Shown: piece after piece, positions 27,237 through 35,596 of the stretch | How the letters are laid out: every line of letters begins with the position of its first letter | How positions within the stretch are numbered: the stretch's first letter is position 1 | Origin: Microtetraspora fusca | Lineage (GTDB): Bacteria > Actinomycetota > Actinomycetes > Streptosporangiales > Streptosporangiaceae | Length of the DNA stretch: 64,000 nucleotides | Assembly: GCF_001570365.1 (NCBI RefSeq) | Contig: NZ_BBYK01000044.1 | Location: 62,001-126,000 of the forward strand | Reading direction: 5' to 3' | Position numbers and translations under genes: made by a program | The notes under the pieces: model-generated | Databases searched by the model: none | What the model was told of the DNA's origin: nothing | What the model saw: only the letters and a program-made list of their open reading frames with translations

Positions 27237-29386
27237 GAAGGCGAGTGCCGCTGCGGATGCAGCTCGACCGCAGCGACTGCGGCGCCGCCTGTCTCGCCAT
27301 GGTGCTCGGCGCCCTGGGGCGCCGTACGAGCCTCGCCGAGGTGCGCCGCCATCTCGCCGAGGGCGTCGACGGCGTGAGCATGCGCGAGATGATCCAGGCC
27401 GGTGCCCGCTTCGGGCTGCGGCTGCGTGCCTGCCGCGCCCCGATGGACACCATCTCCGGCCTTCCCACGCCGTTCGTCGCCCTGTGGGAGAACAACCACT
27501 TCGTCGTGGTCGAGCGGATCACCCCGCGTGCCATCGCCGTCCTGGATCCGGCGCGGGGACGGCGGCGGCTGTCACAGCGGCAGTTCAGGGCTGGGTACTC
27601 GGACAAAGTGCTGCTCGCCGACGCTCCCGCCGGACTCACCCCCGCCGCCAAGTCGCGGCCGTGGCGGGTGCTGCGCCCGCTGGTCGCGCCCGCGCTGGCC
27701 AACCGGGGGCTGATCGTCGCCGTGGTGCTGGCCTCGCTCGGTACACAGCTCCTCGGGCTGGCCGTCCCGCTGTTCACCAAACTCGTGGTAGACCGGCCGG
27801 CGACCCTGGATACGACGGCGCTCGCGGCGGCGGCGGCGTGCGTCGCCTTCGTCCACGCCCTGCTGTCATGGGTACGCGCTTGGGTGATGATCAGGCTGGA
27901 GACGTCGGTCGCGGCCGAGGCGATGCGCAAGCTGGTCGGCCACACGCTGGCCCTGCCGTACCGCTTCTTCCAACGCCGCTCCAGCGGCGACCTGCTGAGC
28001 AGACTCAGCGGGGTGGCGATGCTGCGCGACCTGCTCACCGAACAGTCGCTCACCTTCCTCTTCGACCTGTTCACCGCCGTGACGTACCTGACGCTGCTCT
28101 TCATCGCCTCGCCTGGCCTGGCGCTGTTGACACTCGCGGCCGCGGCCGCCCAGGGTGCCGTGGTATTGGCCACGGCCCGCCGCGGAATGCACCTGGCTTT
28201 CGCCGCGCTGCACACCAACGCCACCACCCAGTCCACCCTGGTCGACAGCCTCGCCGGCATCGAGGCCATCAAAGCCTCCGGCGGCGAAGCCGCCGCAGTC
28301 GCCCGATGGCGCGCCCATCACGACGATGAGCTGACCACCGGCGCCGCCCGCGACCGGCACGTGGCCGGGGTGCAGGCGGTGAGCGGCGCCCTGCGGACGG
28401 CGCTCCATCTGGGGCTGCTCGTCGCCGTGTTCGCCACCACCGGCGGCGACGCCATGCTAGGCGACCAGCTCGCCCTGGTGTCCCTCGCCATCGCGGCGAC
28501 CACCCCGCTCGCGTCGTTGCTCGGCATCGTGTACCAGCTCCAGCTCGCCGCCGCACACATCGGGCGAATCGCCGACCTGATGGGCACCGCGCCGGAACGC
28601 ATCGGCGGCATCCGGCTGGGCGGCCGGCTGCGCGGCGAGATCACCGTCACCGGGCTCAGCACCGGCTACGACGCCCGCACGCCGGTGCTGCGCGACATCT
28701 CCCTGCGCATCCCGCAGGGTTCGAGAGTCGCGATCGTCGGCACATCCGGATCCGGCAAGACCACCCTCGGACGTGTACTGGTCGGGCTGGTCGAGCCGAC
28801 CGCCGGACGGGTCTACTTCGACGGGATACCGCTGGAGGAGCTCGACCGGCAATGGTTACGCGGGCAGGTGGGAGTCGTCACCCAGCAGCCGCACCTGTTC
28901 GCCGGCACCATCATGGCCAACATCGCCGGATTCTCCGGGCTGAGCAGACCGGCGGTCGAGTACGCCGCCCGCATGGCCGAGATCCACGACGAGATCGTGC
29001 GGCTCCCGCAGGGATACGACACCGACATCGGCGAGGGCGGCGGGCGCCTGTCGGGAGGGCAGCGCCAGCGTCTGGCCATGGCCCGCGCGCTCGTCCGCCG
29101 CCCGCGGATCCTGCTGCTGGACGAGCCGACCGCCAGCCTGGACGCGGTCACCGAAGAGCGCATCCGCCGCAACCTGTTGAGGCTCGGGCAGACGCAGATC
29201 ATCATCGCCCACCGGCTGTCGACCATCCAGGACGCCGACCTGATCGTCGTGCTGAACCGCGGCCAGCTGATCGAGGCCGGCACCCACCACCAGCTGATGG
29301 CCTACGGCGGGCACTACGCCGACCTGGTCCGTTACCAGCACCAGTCGACCGGCCCCACCTTGACAACCGCCCCCGGCTCCCGCTGA
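27233..29386 (+). CDS. Peptidase-containing ABC transporter (C39 PCAT)
   Basis: A 717-residue bacteriocin/RiPP exporter. The N-terminal C39 peptidase has catalytic Cys16 in LDRSDCGAACLAMVL, His in WENNHFVVVER (about residue 90) and Asp in AIAVLDPARG. Six membrane helices follow (about 160-430). The NBD has Walker A VGTSGSGKT, signature LSGGQRQR and Walker B ILLLDEPTAS. It would cleave a leader after a double-Gly-type motif and export the core peptide. The start is GTG 27233, overlapping the preceding gene. No precursor gene is visible near it. Confidence 0.9.
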   Translation: MRRRVPLRMQLDRSDCGAACLAMVLGALGRRTSLAEVRRHLAEGVDGVSMREMIQAGARFGLRLRACRAPMDTISGLPTPFVALWENNHFVVVERITPRAIAVLDPARGRRRLSQRQFRAGYSDKVLLADAPAGLTPAAKSRPWRVLRPLVAPALANRGLIVAVVLASLGTQLLGLAVPLFTKLVVDRPATLDTTALAAAAACVAFVHALLSWVRAWVMIRLETSVAAEAMRKLVGHTLALPYRFFQRRSSGDLLSRLSGVAMLRDLLTEQSLTFLFDLFTAVTYLTLLFIASPGLALLTLAAAAAQGAVVLATARRGMHLAFAALHTNATTQSTLVDSLAGIEAIKASGGEAAAVARWRAHHDDELTTGAARDRHVAGVQAVSGALRTALHLGLLVAVFATTGGDAMLGDQLALVSLAIAATTPLASLLGIVYQLQLAAAHIGRIADLMGTAPERIGGIRLGGRLRGEITVTGLSTGYDARTPVLRDISLRIPQGSRVAIVGTSGSGKTTLGRVLVGLVEPTAGRVYFDGIPLEELDRQWLRGQVGVVTQQPHLFAGTIMANIAGFSGLSRPAVEYAARMAEIHDEIVRLPQGYDTDIGEGGGRLSGGQRQRLAMARALVRRPRILLLDEPTASLDAVTEERIRRNLLRLGQTQIIIAHRLSTIQDADLIVVLNRGQLIEAGTHHQLMAYGGHYADLVRYQHQSTGPTLTTAPGSR

Positions 29387-29801
29387 ACCGCCGGCATGTG
29401 ACCAGGAGATCCGGTCGGGAAGCCGCCGATCTGTGCTCACGCCTCCCTCGACGACAAGCGCCGTGCCCTCGGCAAGCTTGGGGAGACACTGGGCTAACCA
29501 CAAGCCACCAAGGGCCTCACCAATGAAGTGGTCGAGGCCCTTCGTCATGCACGTAGGTACTTCCGCCATGACAAGCGACGAGCCACGCTTCAGCGGGATC
29601 TTCGATGACTTCGAACCGCCAGGGGTCCTCTGGCCGATTGCTGATGACGATCTCCTCGCCGAAGATCCCGACTGGCGGTTTGTGGCCCGCCTCGACTTCC
29701 AGAAGGGCGAGTGGCATGGCTACAGGCACGTTGCTGTCATTGGAGATCAAAAAGCCCCGGGCCGTCATCGGCTCGGGGCGTTCTTGCTGTTCAGAGAAGT
29801 G
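29387..29801. other. Gene-free region with two hairpins
   Basis: A 9-bp stem AAGGGCCTC/GAGGCCCTT at 29510-29518 and 29534-29542 probably terminates the exporter transcript. The tRNA terminator at 29749-29779 follows. Short frames on both strands between them have no ribosome-binding site and are not called. Confidence 0.5.
29749..29779 (-). terminator. Rho-independent terminator of the tRNA operon
   Basis: On the minus strand a GCCCCG/CGGGGC stem (29754-29759 with 29774-29779) is followed by five T residues. It lies 23 bp past the tRNA-Phe 3' end. Confidence 0.75.
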
Positions 29802-29875
29802 TGGTCAGGGGCAGGGTCGAACTGCCGACCTTCCGCTTTTCAGGCGGACGCTCGTACCAACTGAGCTACCTGACC
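29802..29875 (-). tRNA. tRNA-Phe (GAA)
   Basis: A complete 74-nt cloverleaf: acceptor GGTCAGG/CCTGACC, D arm GCTC/GAGC, anticodon stem TCCGC/GCGGA with loop CTGAAAA (anticodon GAA), and T arm GGCAG/CTGCC. No CCA is encoded. It is the last gene of a Glu-Asp-Phe cluster and the likely attachment site of the island segments to its left. Confidence 0.96.
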
Positions 29876-29894
29876 CGGCGGCTTACGCCGTGAG

Positions 29895-29969
29895 CGGTCC
29901 TGACGGGACTTGAACCCGCGACCTCCACCTTGACAGGGTGGCGAGCACTCCAAACTGCTCTACAGGACC
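29895..29969 (-). tRNA. tRNA-Asp (GTC)
   Basis: A 75-nt cloverleaf with acceptor GGTCCTG/CAGGACC, anticodon stem CCACC/GGTGG, loop CTGTCAA (anticodon GTC) and T stem GCGGG/CCCGT (one G-T pair). CCA is not encoded. It is the middle gene of the cluster. Confidence 0.96.
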
Positions 29970-30073
29970 TTGTTTCGGAGGCTTTTCGCTTCCGTTTTGT
30001 TCGGCTTGCTTAGCTTACCAGTTCTTCGGAGGTCTTCGACCTTCCGTTTCCCCGGTGAGCTTTCGCTCGCCAG

Positions 30074-30146
30074 TGCCCCCAACGGGATTCGAACCCGTGC
30101 CGCCGCCTTGAAAGGGCGGTGTCCTAGGCCGCTAGACGATGGGGGC
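30074..30146 (-). tRNA. tRNA-Glu (TTC)
   Basis: A 73-nt cloverleaf with acceptor GCCCCCA/TGGGGGC, anticodon stem CCGCC/GGCGG, loop CTTTCAA (anticodon TTC) and T arm CGGGT/CCCGT. First gene of the cluster. Its 5' end is overlapped by the upstream metallophosphoesterase frame. Confidence 0.96.
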
Positions 30147-31763
30147 TCGGAGCTTTCGCCCCGTTCCGTTCCGTCTTCCGTCGGAGACCTCTGAAGCATA
30201 GGGGACGTTTGCCCGTGATGCCAAAGCGATCGGCGACGGTGTGCCGCTGATCGTTCCCGTTGGCGACGGGACGTTCTTCGGCTCCGGAAGAATTGTACGG
30301 CCCGGCTCCGCCTCGATACGCCGCTGGCACTGGATCCACTGCTCTCCCAGACCGCCCACAGTGATGTCGTCCCAGGCCTGGAGCCGGTGGGTGTCCTTGC
30401 TGAAATACAGAACGGACGCCTCAAGTGGGGTCGGTTCCTCGTGCTCCAGGCCGCGAAGCCCGGCGCCTCCGGTGGATCCCTGGACCATCAGCCGCGTACC
30501 GGTGGGCAGCAGCTGGGTCGAGCGCTTGTGGACGTGCCCGGCCAGCACCAGCGCCGTGGAGCCGGAGAGCCCCCGGCCCACGGTCGGGTCGTGCACGGCG
30601 ACGAGATCGACCGGGATCTTCTCGGGCGACGGATCGGCCGCGGGGTTGGGCCGTTCGGGCGGCGCGAGCCGCGCGGCGTGGGTCCGGCCGAGGTTGACCA
30701 GGTCGGCGTCGTCGGCGGCGGGCTCCAGCGACTTGTCCGGGGTGAACCTGGGGTCGCCGATCCCGTAGATGCGCAGCCCCTTCACCGTCTTGGCGGTGCC
30801 GTCCAGCACGATCGCGTTCTTCTGCTTGGCCACCGCACGCTGCGTGATCGCCGAGTCGTGGTTGCCCCGGACGTACACGTACGGGACCCCGAGCTTGCCG
30901 ATCTCCTCGACGAACGGGTTCTCCGCGCGGGTCCCGTGGTCGCTGATGTCACCCGTGTCGATGATCAGATCGACCTTGAACTGCTCCTTGAGCGAGCGGA
31001 TGACGTTCCAGCCGACGGGGTTGATGTGCAGGTCGGAGACGTGCAGGACCCTGATCGTCCCCGGGTCGGGGGTGTAGATCGGCAGCGTGGAGCCCGCCTC
31101 GTAGAGCTGGGAGACGTTGGTCACCAGCTTGGCCAACTGGCCCCGGTACTCGTCGAACCGGGTCACGATCGACTGCGCGCTGCCGATGAGCGACGGAACG
31201 CCGGTGAGCAGCCCGGTGTAGCGGGGTTCGGAGACGGAGCGCGGGTTGAACGTGAGGACCGACACCCCACCCAGCGCGGCCACGGCGACCAGCGCCCCCG
31301 CGCCCGTCCACGCGGCGCGCGAGAGGCGGCGGAACACGATCAGCCCGGCCAGGAAGCCTCCGCCCACGGCGAAGAGCACCGCACGGATCGCCAACTGGCG
31401 CAGCCCCTCGAGCAGGTCTCTCTCGATGGTCTCCGGGAGGCGGTTGGCCCACTCGGGGCTGTTCAGGATCTCCTGCGCCACGTCCGGATGGACCGCCTCG
31501 ATGCCGAGCGTGAGCCGTACCGGCCCCCTATGAGACGCGAACCGGAGCGTTCCCAGCGGGCGGACGTCGATGACCGACTCACCGCGCCAGGTCGGCTGGA
31601 AGGACATCTGGACGTCCGCCGGCCCCATGGAGGTCCGGACGGACGCCCCGAGCGCGAGCCCGAGCCACGCACCGGCCACCGCTACGGCGGCGATCGCGAG
31701 CACTCGTGCCACGCGGCCCCTGATCAGCCGCCGGGCGATACTCTTCCACGCCGATATCTCCAT
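30132..31763 (-). CDS. Membrane-anchored metallophosphoesterase
   Basis: The 543-residue protein has a membrane helix near residues 17-40, a membrane pair around 125-175 and a C-terminal calcineurin-like phosphoesterase domain. The metal-binding blocks are HVSDLHINP, DTGDISDHG, RGNHDSAI and LAGHVHKRS. The catalytic domain would face outward or be peripheral. The final 40 residues are low-complexity. The stop codon TAG lies inside tRNA-Glu, so the annotated end overlaps the tRNA by 15 nt. The tRNA cluster is directly downstream on the same strand. Confidence 0.85.
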   Translation of the reverse strand: MEISAWKSIARRLIRGRVARVLAIAAVAVAGAWLGLALGASVRTSMGPADVQMSFQPTWRGESVIDVRPLGTLRFASHRGPVRLTLGIEAVHPDVAQEILNSPEWANRLPETIERDLLEGLRQLAIRAVLFAVGGGFLAGLIVFRRLSRAAWTGAGALVAVAALGGVSVLTFNPRSVSEPRYTGLLTGVPSLIGSAQSIVTRFDEYRGQLAKLVTNVSQLYEAGSTLPIYTPDPGTIRVLHVSDLHINPVGWNVIRSLKEQFKVDLIIDTGDISDHGTRAENPFVEEIGKLGVPYVYVRGNHDSAITQRAVAKQKNAIVLDGTAKTVKGLRIYGIGDPRFTPDKSLEPAADDADLVNLGRTHAARLAPPERPNPAADPSPEKIPVDLVAVHDPTVGRGLSGSTALVLAGHVHKRSTQLLPTGTRLMVQGSTGGAGLRGLEHEEPTPLEASVLYFSKDTHRLQAWDDITVGGLGEQWIQCQRRIEAEPGRTILPEPKNVPSPTGTISGTPSPIALASRANVPYASEVSDGRRNGTGRKLRAPIV

Positions 31764-31982
31764 GCCTTTCCTGCTTACCCCAATCCACAGTCGATCGCGA
31801 CCGGATACCCCTCGGAATCGCCGCCAAACGGGCGGCCGCCGCCCCGACCGAGCGCATCGCGAGGGCGCCGGAGGCGTGGCGGAGGGCCGGTGACCGGCCG
31901 CGGCGTCCCTTCACGGAGCCGCCGGGGCCGTACGGTGTCACCTCGCGGCGACATCCGCGTTCCCCGATGACACGATGGAGAC

Positions 31983-32324
31983 ATGATCGACGTCCCCCTG
32001 GACAGGTTCGAGGAGCTCGTTTCCGAGGCGCTGGACACGATCCCGCCCGGGCTGGCCAAGGTCATGGACAACGTGGTGGTGGTCGTCGTCGACGATCCAC
32101 CGGAGCCGGGCCTTCTCGGGCTCTACACCGGCATCCCGCTGACCGAGCGCGGCGACTGGTACTCCGGGGTCCTCCCGGACCGGATCGAGATCTACCGCAA
32201 CCCCACCCTGGAGATCTGCGAGACACCGGAGGAGGTCGTCGAGGAGGTCCGCATCACCGTCGTCCACGAGATCGCCCACCATTTCGGGATCGACGACGAT
32301 CGGCTGCACGAGCTCGGTTGGTGA
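31983..32324 (+). CDS. Small zincin-like metallopeptidase
   Basis: A 113-residue protein of the small metallopeptidase family (PF06262-like). The zinc-binding HExxH with third ligand region is intact in VVHEIAHHFGIDDDRLHELG at the C-terminus. An acidic N-terminal helix FEELVSEALDTIPP is characteristic of the family. ATG 31983 is preceded by GGAGAC. Cytoplasmic; the physiological substrate of this family is not established. Confidence 0.88.
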   Translation: MIDVPLDRFEELVSEALDTIPPGLAKVMDNVVVVVVDDPPEPGLLGLYTGIPLTERGDWYSGVLPDRIEIYRNPTLEICETPEEVVEEVRITVVHEIAHHFGIDDDRLHELGW

Positions 32325-32412
32325 TCCCGTACGAGTTGCGAAACCCCGAGACCGTGGGAACCCTTAGTGACATACTGAACACGGTTCGTATGGGTGATCT
32401 CAGCGGGGTGAT

Positions 32413-33696
32413 ATGGCGGCGACCAGGCCCGGTCGGTCCCCCGGACGGCATCGTCGTCCCATCGAAGGGCAGGCGACCTACGGCGAGGTCATCGCCATCG
32501 GCGAGTTCCGCGCCCTGTGGCTCGGCCAGGGCATGTCCCTGCTCGGCGACCAGCTCGCCCAGGTCGCCCTGGCGATCCTCGTCTACAACCGGACGCAGTC
32601 CGCTCTCGCCACCGCCGGCGTCTACGCGCTGACCTACCTGCCGCCGATCGTCGGGGGGCCGCTGCTCGCGGGGCTCGCCGACCGTTATCCGCGCCGCCGC
32701 ATCATGCTCGTCTGCGACGTCCTCAGAGCCGGGCTGATCGCCATCACCGCCGTGCCCGGCATGCCCTTCGCCGCGCTCTGCGCGCTCGTCTTCGGCGTGG
32801 TCCTGCTCAGCGCGCCGTTCTCCGCCGCCCGCGCGGCGCTGCTGCCCGAGGTGCTCGAAGGCGACCGGTACGTCGTCGGCTCCGCCCTGCAGAACGTCAC
32901 CAACCAGGCGGTCCAGATGCTGGGGTTCGCGGCGGGCGGCGCCGTCATCGCGACCCTCGGGCCGTACCGCGCGCTCGCGCTCGACGCGGCCACCTTCCTG
33001 GGGTCGGCCCTGGTCATCGTGGCGGGTGTGGCCAGGCGCGACGCCCCCGCCGGATCCGGGGGCCGCCTCTCGATGTGGACCACGACCAGGGCCGGCGGCC
33101 GCCTCGTCTTCGGTGACCGGCGGCTGCGCACCCTGGTGTTGTTCGCCTGGCTTTGCGGGTTCTACGTGCTGCCCGAGGGCATCGCCGTGCCGTACGCGAT
33201 GGAGCTCGATGACGGGACGCTGCCGGTGGCCGCCGTGACGGGGCTGCTCATGGCGGCGATGCCGACCGGGACCGTGATCGGGGCGTTCGTGTTCAGCCGG
33301 TTCATCGCGCCGTCGGCGCGGCTGCGGGCGATGGGGTGGATGGCGATGCTGACGTGCGCGCCGCTCATCGTGTGCGCGATGCGGCCCCCGCTCGTCGGCG
33401 TGCTGCTGCTGTGGGTCCTGTCAGGGATCGGCGGCGCCTACCAGCTCGCGGCGAACGCCGCCTTCGTGCAGTGCGTCCCGGCCGACCGGCGCGGCCAGGC
33501 GTTCGGGATCGTCCAGTCGGGCCTGCTGGCGGCCCAGGGCGTCGGCATCCTCATCGGAGGCGCCGTCGCCCAGGAACTCGGTCCGGAGCCGGTGGTGGCC
33601 CTCGCCGGCGCGGCCGGACTCTCCCTCGCGGCATGGCTGGCCATGGCCTGGACCGAGTCCCGTACGGAGATCTTCGCCGAGGCCCGGGCGGCGTGA
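32413..33696 (+). CDS. MFS transporter
   Basis: A 427-residue major facilitator with twelve hydrophobic segments. The MFS loop motif after helix 2 is visible (GLADRYPRRRIMLVCDVLRA), as are the EntS/MFS_3-type features FRALWLGQGMSLLGDQLAQV at the N-terminus. The substrate is unknown; drug or siderophore export is typical of this subfamily. It ends 1 bp from the convergent PspC gene, so the two 3' ends share a terminator region. Confidence 0.88.
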   Translation: MAATRPGRSPGRHRRPIEGQATYGEVIAIGEFRALWLGQGMSLLGDQLAQVALAILVYNRTQSALATAGVYALTYLPPIVGGPLLAGLADRYPRRRIMLVCDVLRAGLIAITAVPGMPFAALCALVFGVVLLSAPFSAARAALLPEVLEGDRYVVGSALQNVTNQAVQMLGFAAGGAVIATLGPYRALALDAATFLGSALVIVAGVARRDAPAGSGGRLSMWTTTRAGGRLVFGDRRLRTLVLFAWLCGFYVLPEGIAVPYAMELDDGTLPVAAVTGLLMAAMPTGTVIGAFVFSRFIAPSARLRAMGWMAMLTCAPLIVCAMRPPLVGVLLLWVLSGIGGAYQLAANAAFVQCVPADRRGQAFGIVQSGLLAAQGVGILIGGAVAQELGPEPVVALAGAAGLSLAAWLAMAWTESRTEIFAEARAA

Positions 33697-33697
33697 C

Positions 33698-34123
33698 TCA
33701 CGCCTGGGGTCCGTGCGGCCCCTGCGGCTCCTGCGGCGACTGGCGGGGCTGGGCGTAGGGGTGCTCTCCGTAGCCGTCCTGCCGGTACGGCTCCGCCGTC
33801 TCCCCCGTCGGCTGCGACCAGGCCTGCTGGGCGCGGTCCCACCTCGTCTTGGTGTCCTGCCAGACGTGCCCGTCCTTGTTCTTGTTGACCAGGTCCTGGA
33901 CGATGGAGGCGTCCTTGCCCTCCTCGGGGATGAGCAGCCAGGCGACCGCGTAGATGCCGACGCCGAGGCCGCCGAAGAACGTCGCGACGGCGAAAGCCAC
34001 CCGGAGGATGTTGGCGTCGACGCCGATGTACTGGCCGACGCCGGAGCAAACTCCGGCCACGACCCTGCCGTTCCTGGTCCGCCGTAGCTGCCTGACCGAA
34101 CTGTTCGTGTGCGTCTCGTTCAT
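33698..34123 (-). CDS. PspC domain protein
   Basis: A 141-residue protein whose PspC domain spans about residues 10-70. The segments RRTRNGRVVAGVCSGVGQYI and IYAVAWLLIPEE flank one or two membrane helices; a long hydrophilic Gln/Pro-rich C-terminal tail follows. PspC proteins sense membrane stress. ATG 34123 is chosen since GGAGAC precedes it and the domain starts soon after. Divergent from the acyl-CoA dehydrogenase gene. Confidence 0.88.
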   Translation of the reverse strand: MNETHTNSSVRQLRRTRNGRVVAGVCSGVGQYIGVDANILRVAFAVATFFGGLGVGIYAVAWLLIPEEGKDASIVQDLVNKNKDGHVWQDTKTRWDRAQQAWSQPTGETAEPYRQDGYGEHPYAQPRQSPQEPQGPHGPQA

Positions 34124-34209
34124 GTCTCCAGACTGCCTCCTGCGTCCGCGTCCGAACATCGGGATTCCCCCTGGCCCAACCCCGGCTCGGCCCCGATACG
34201 CTGGCAGCC

Positions 34210-35367
34210 ATGGACGACCTGCTGCGCCTCGATGACGAGCTCACCTCCGAACAGCGCATGATCAGGGACGCCGTGCAGTCCTTCGTCGCCGACCGGATCC
34301 TCCCGGACGTCGCCGAGTGGTTCGAGGAGGCCGTCTTCCCCGCGCGCGAGCTCGCGCCCCAGCTCGGCGCACTCGGCGTGCTCGGCATGCACCTCGAGGG
34401 GTACGGCTGCGCGGGCCTCGACGCCGTCTCGTACGGCGTGGCCTGCCGCGAGCTGGAGGCGGGCGACTCGGGGCTGCGCTCCTTCGTCTCGGTTCAGGGT
34501 TCGCTGGCCATGTTCCCGATCTGGAAGTACGGGTCCGAGGAGCAGAAGCAGGAGTGGCTGCCCCGTATGGCCGCCGGAGAGGCCATCGGCTGCTTCGGGC
34601 TGACCGAGCCCGACCAGGGCTCCGACCCCGCGGGGATGCGCACCACTGCCAAGCAGGACCCGTCCGGCGACTGGATCCTCAACGGCGCCAAGATGTGGAT
34701 CACCAACGGCTCCGTCGCCGACGTGGCGATCGTGTGGGCGCAGACGGACGGCGGCATCCGCGGCTTCGTCGTCCCGACCGACACCCCCGGGTTCTCGGCC
34801 CCGGAGATCCACAAGAAGATGTCGCTGCGCGCCTCGGTGACGTCCTCGCTCTACTTCGACGACGTCCGGCTGCCGGCGTCCGCCGTACTGCCCGGCGTGA
34901 CCGGGCTGAAGGGCCCGCTCTCGTGCCTGAGCGAGGCCCGCTTCGGCATCCTGTGGGGCGTTCTCGGCGCCGGCCGCGCGTGTCTGGAGTCCGCCGTCGA
35001 CTACGCCAAGACGCGCCTGCAGTTCGGCAAGCCCATCGGGGCGTTCCAGCTCACCCAGGAGAAGCTGGCGTGGATGGCCGTGGCCCTTGAGCAGGCGGGG
35101 CTCACCGCCCTGCACCTCGGCAAGCTCAAGGACGCGGGCACGCTCAAACCGCATCAGATCAGCTTCGGCAAGCTGGCGAACGTCCGCGCCGCCCTGGACA
35201 TCGCCCGCCAGGCCCGTTCTGTGCTCGGGGCCAACGGGATCACCCTGGAGTACCCGGTGATACGGCACATGAACAACCTGGAGAGCGTCCTGACCTACGA
35301 GGGCACCCAGGAAGTGCACCTGCTGACGCTGGGCAAGGTCCTCACCGGGCTCGATGCCTTCCGCTGA
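34210..35367 (+). CDS. Acyl-CoA dehydrogenase, glutaryl-CoA dehydrogenase-like
   Basis: The 385-residue flavoenzyme shows all acyl-CoA dehydrogenase blocks: GCFGLTEPDQGSDPAGM (FAD/substrate region), WITNGSVADVAIVWA, LQFGKPIGAFQLTQEKLAWM, and the C-terminal TYEGTQEVHLLTLGK holding the catalytic Glu. SFVSVQGSLAMFPIWKYGSE resembles glutaryl-CoA dehydrogenases, which oxidise and decarboxylate glutaryl-CoA to crotonyl-CoA in lysine/tryptophan breakdown. It is monocistronic just before tRNA-Lys. The possible promoter TACGCT lies close to the ATG. Confidence 0.87.
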   Translation: MDDLLRLDDELTSEQRMIRDAVQSFVADRILPDVAEWFEEAVFPARELAPQLGALGVLGMHLEGYGCAGLDAVSYGVACRELEAGDSGLRSFVSVQGSLAMFPIWKYGSEEQKQEWLPRMAAGEAIGCFGLTEPDQGSDPAGMRTTAKQDPSGDWILNGAKMWITNGSVADVAIVWAQTDGGIRGFVVPTDTPGFSAPEIHKKMSLRASVTSSLYFDDVRLPASAVLPGVTGLKGPLSCLSEARFGILWGVLGAGRACLESAVDYAKTRLQFGKPIGAFQLTQEKLAWMAVALEQAGLTALHLGKLKDAGTLKPHQISFGKLANVRAALDIARQARSVLGANGITLEYPVIRHMNNLESVLTYEGTQEVHLLTLGKVLTGLDAFR

Positions 35368-35436
35368 CCCGTTATCGTGATCGCGGTAAAGCACGTCGCC
35401 GGAGGCGCGGTACCCTCTGTACCCTGCTTCTAGCAA

Positions 35437-35511
35437 GGGGTGCTAGCTCAATGGCAGAGCAGCGGACTTTTAATCCGTAGGTTCAGGGTTCGAATCCCTG
35501 GCGCCCCACCA
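35437..35511 (+). tRNA. tRNA-Lys (TTT)
   Basis: Cloverleaf with acceptor GGGGTGC/GCGCCCC, D arm GCTC/GAGC, anticodon stem GCGGA/TCCGT, loop CTTTTAA (anticodon TTT), T arm CAGGG/CCCTG and an encoded CCA at 35509-35511. Its 3' half is the attachment site of the integrative element that starts here. Confidence 0.96.
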
Positions 35512-35512
35512 C
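35467..35512 (+). repeat. attL, 46-bp direct repeat in tRNA-Lys
   Basis: 46 bp from the anticodon loop to just beyond CCA recur perfectly at 49595-49640. This is the usual core of actinobacterial tRNA-targeting integrases and marks the left end of the element. Confidence 0.9.
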
Positions 35513-35596
35513 CAATGAGCTGGGCAGACTCCCGAATGATGATCCTTCGGAAGCCTGCCCAGTTGCATTTCTGGTTGCAGTTGTGCAGTTGTCTGT

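Noticed and set aside
29433-29864. Possible small proteins on either strand before tRNA-Phe
   Set aside because: No ribosome-binding site, and the frames run through the terminator and tRNA.
30387-31970. Plus-strand frame of over 500 codons
   Set aside because: Antisense to the metallophosphoesterase, whose metal-binding motifs are all present.
34120-35436. Minus-strand frame opposite the acyl-CoA dehydrogenase
   Set aside because: Antisense shadow; no recognisable domain.
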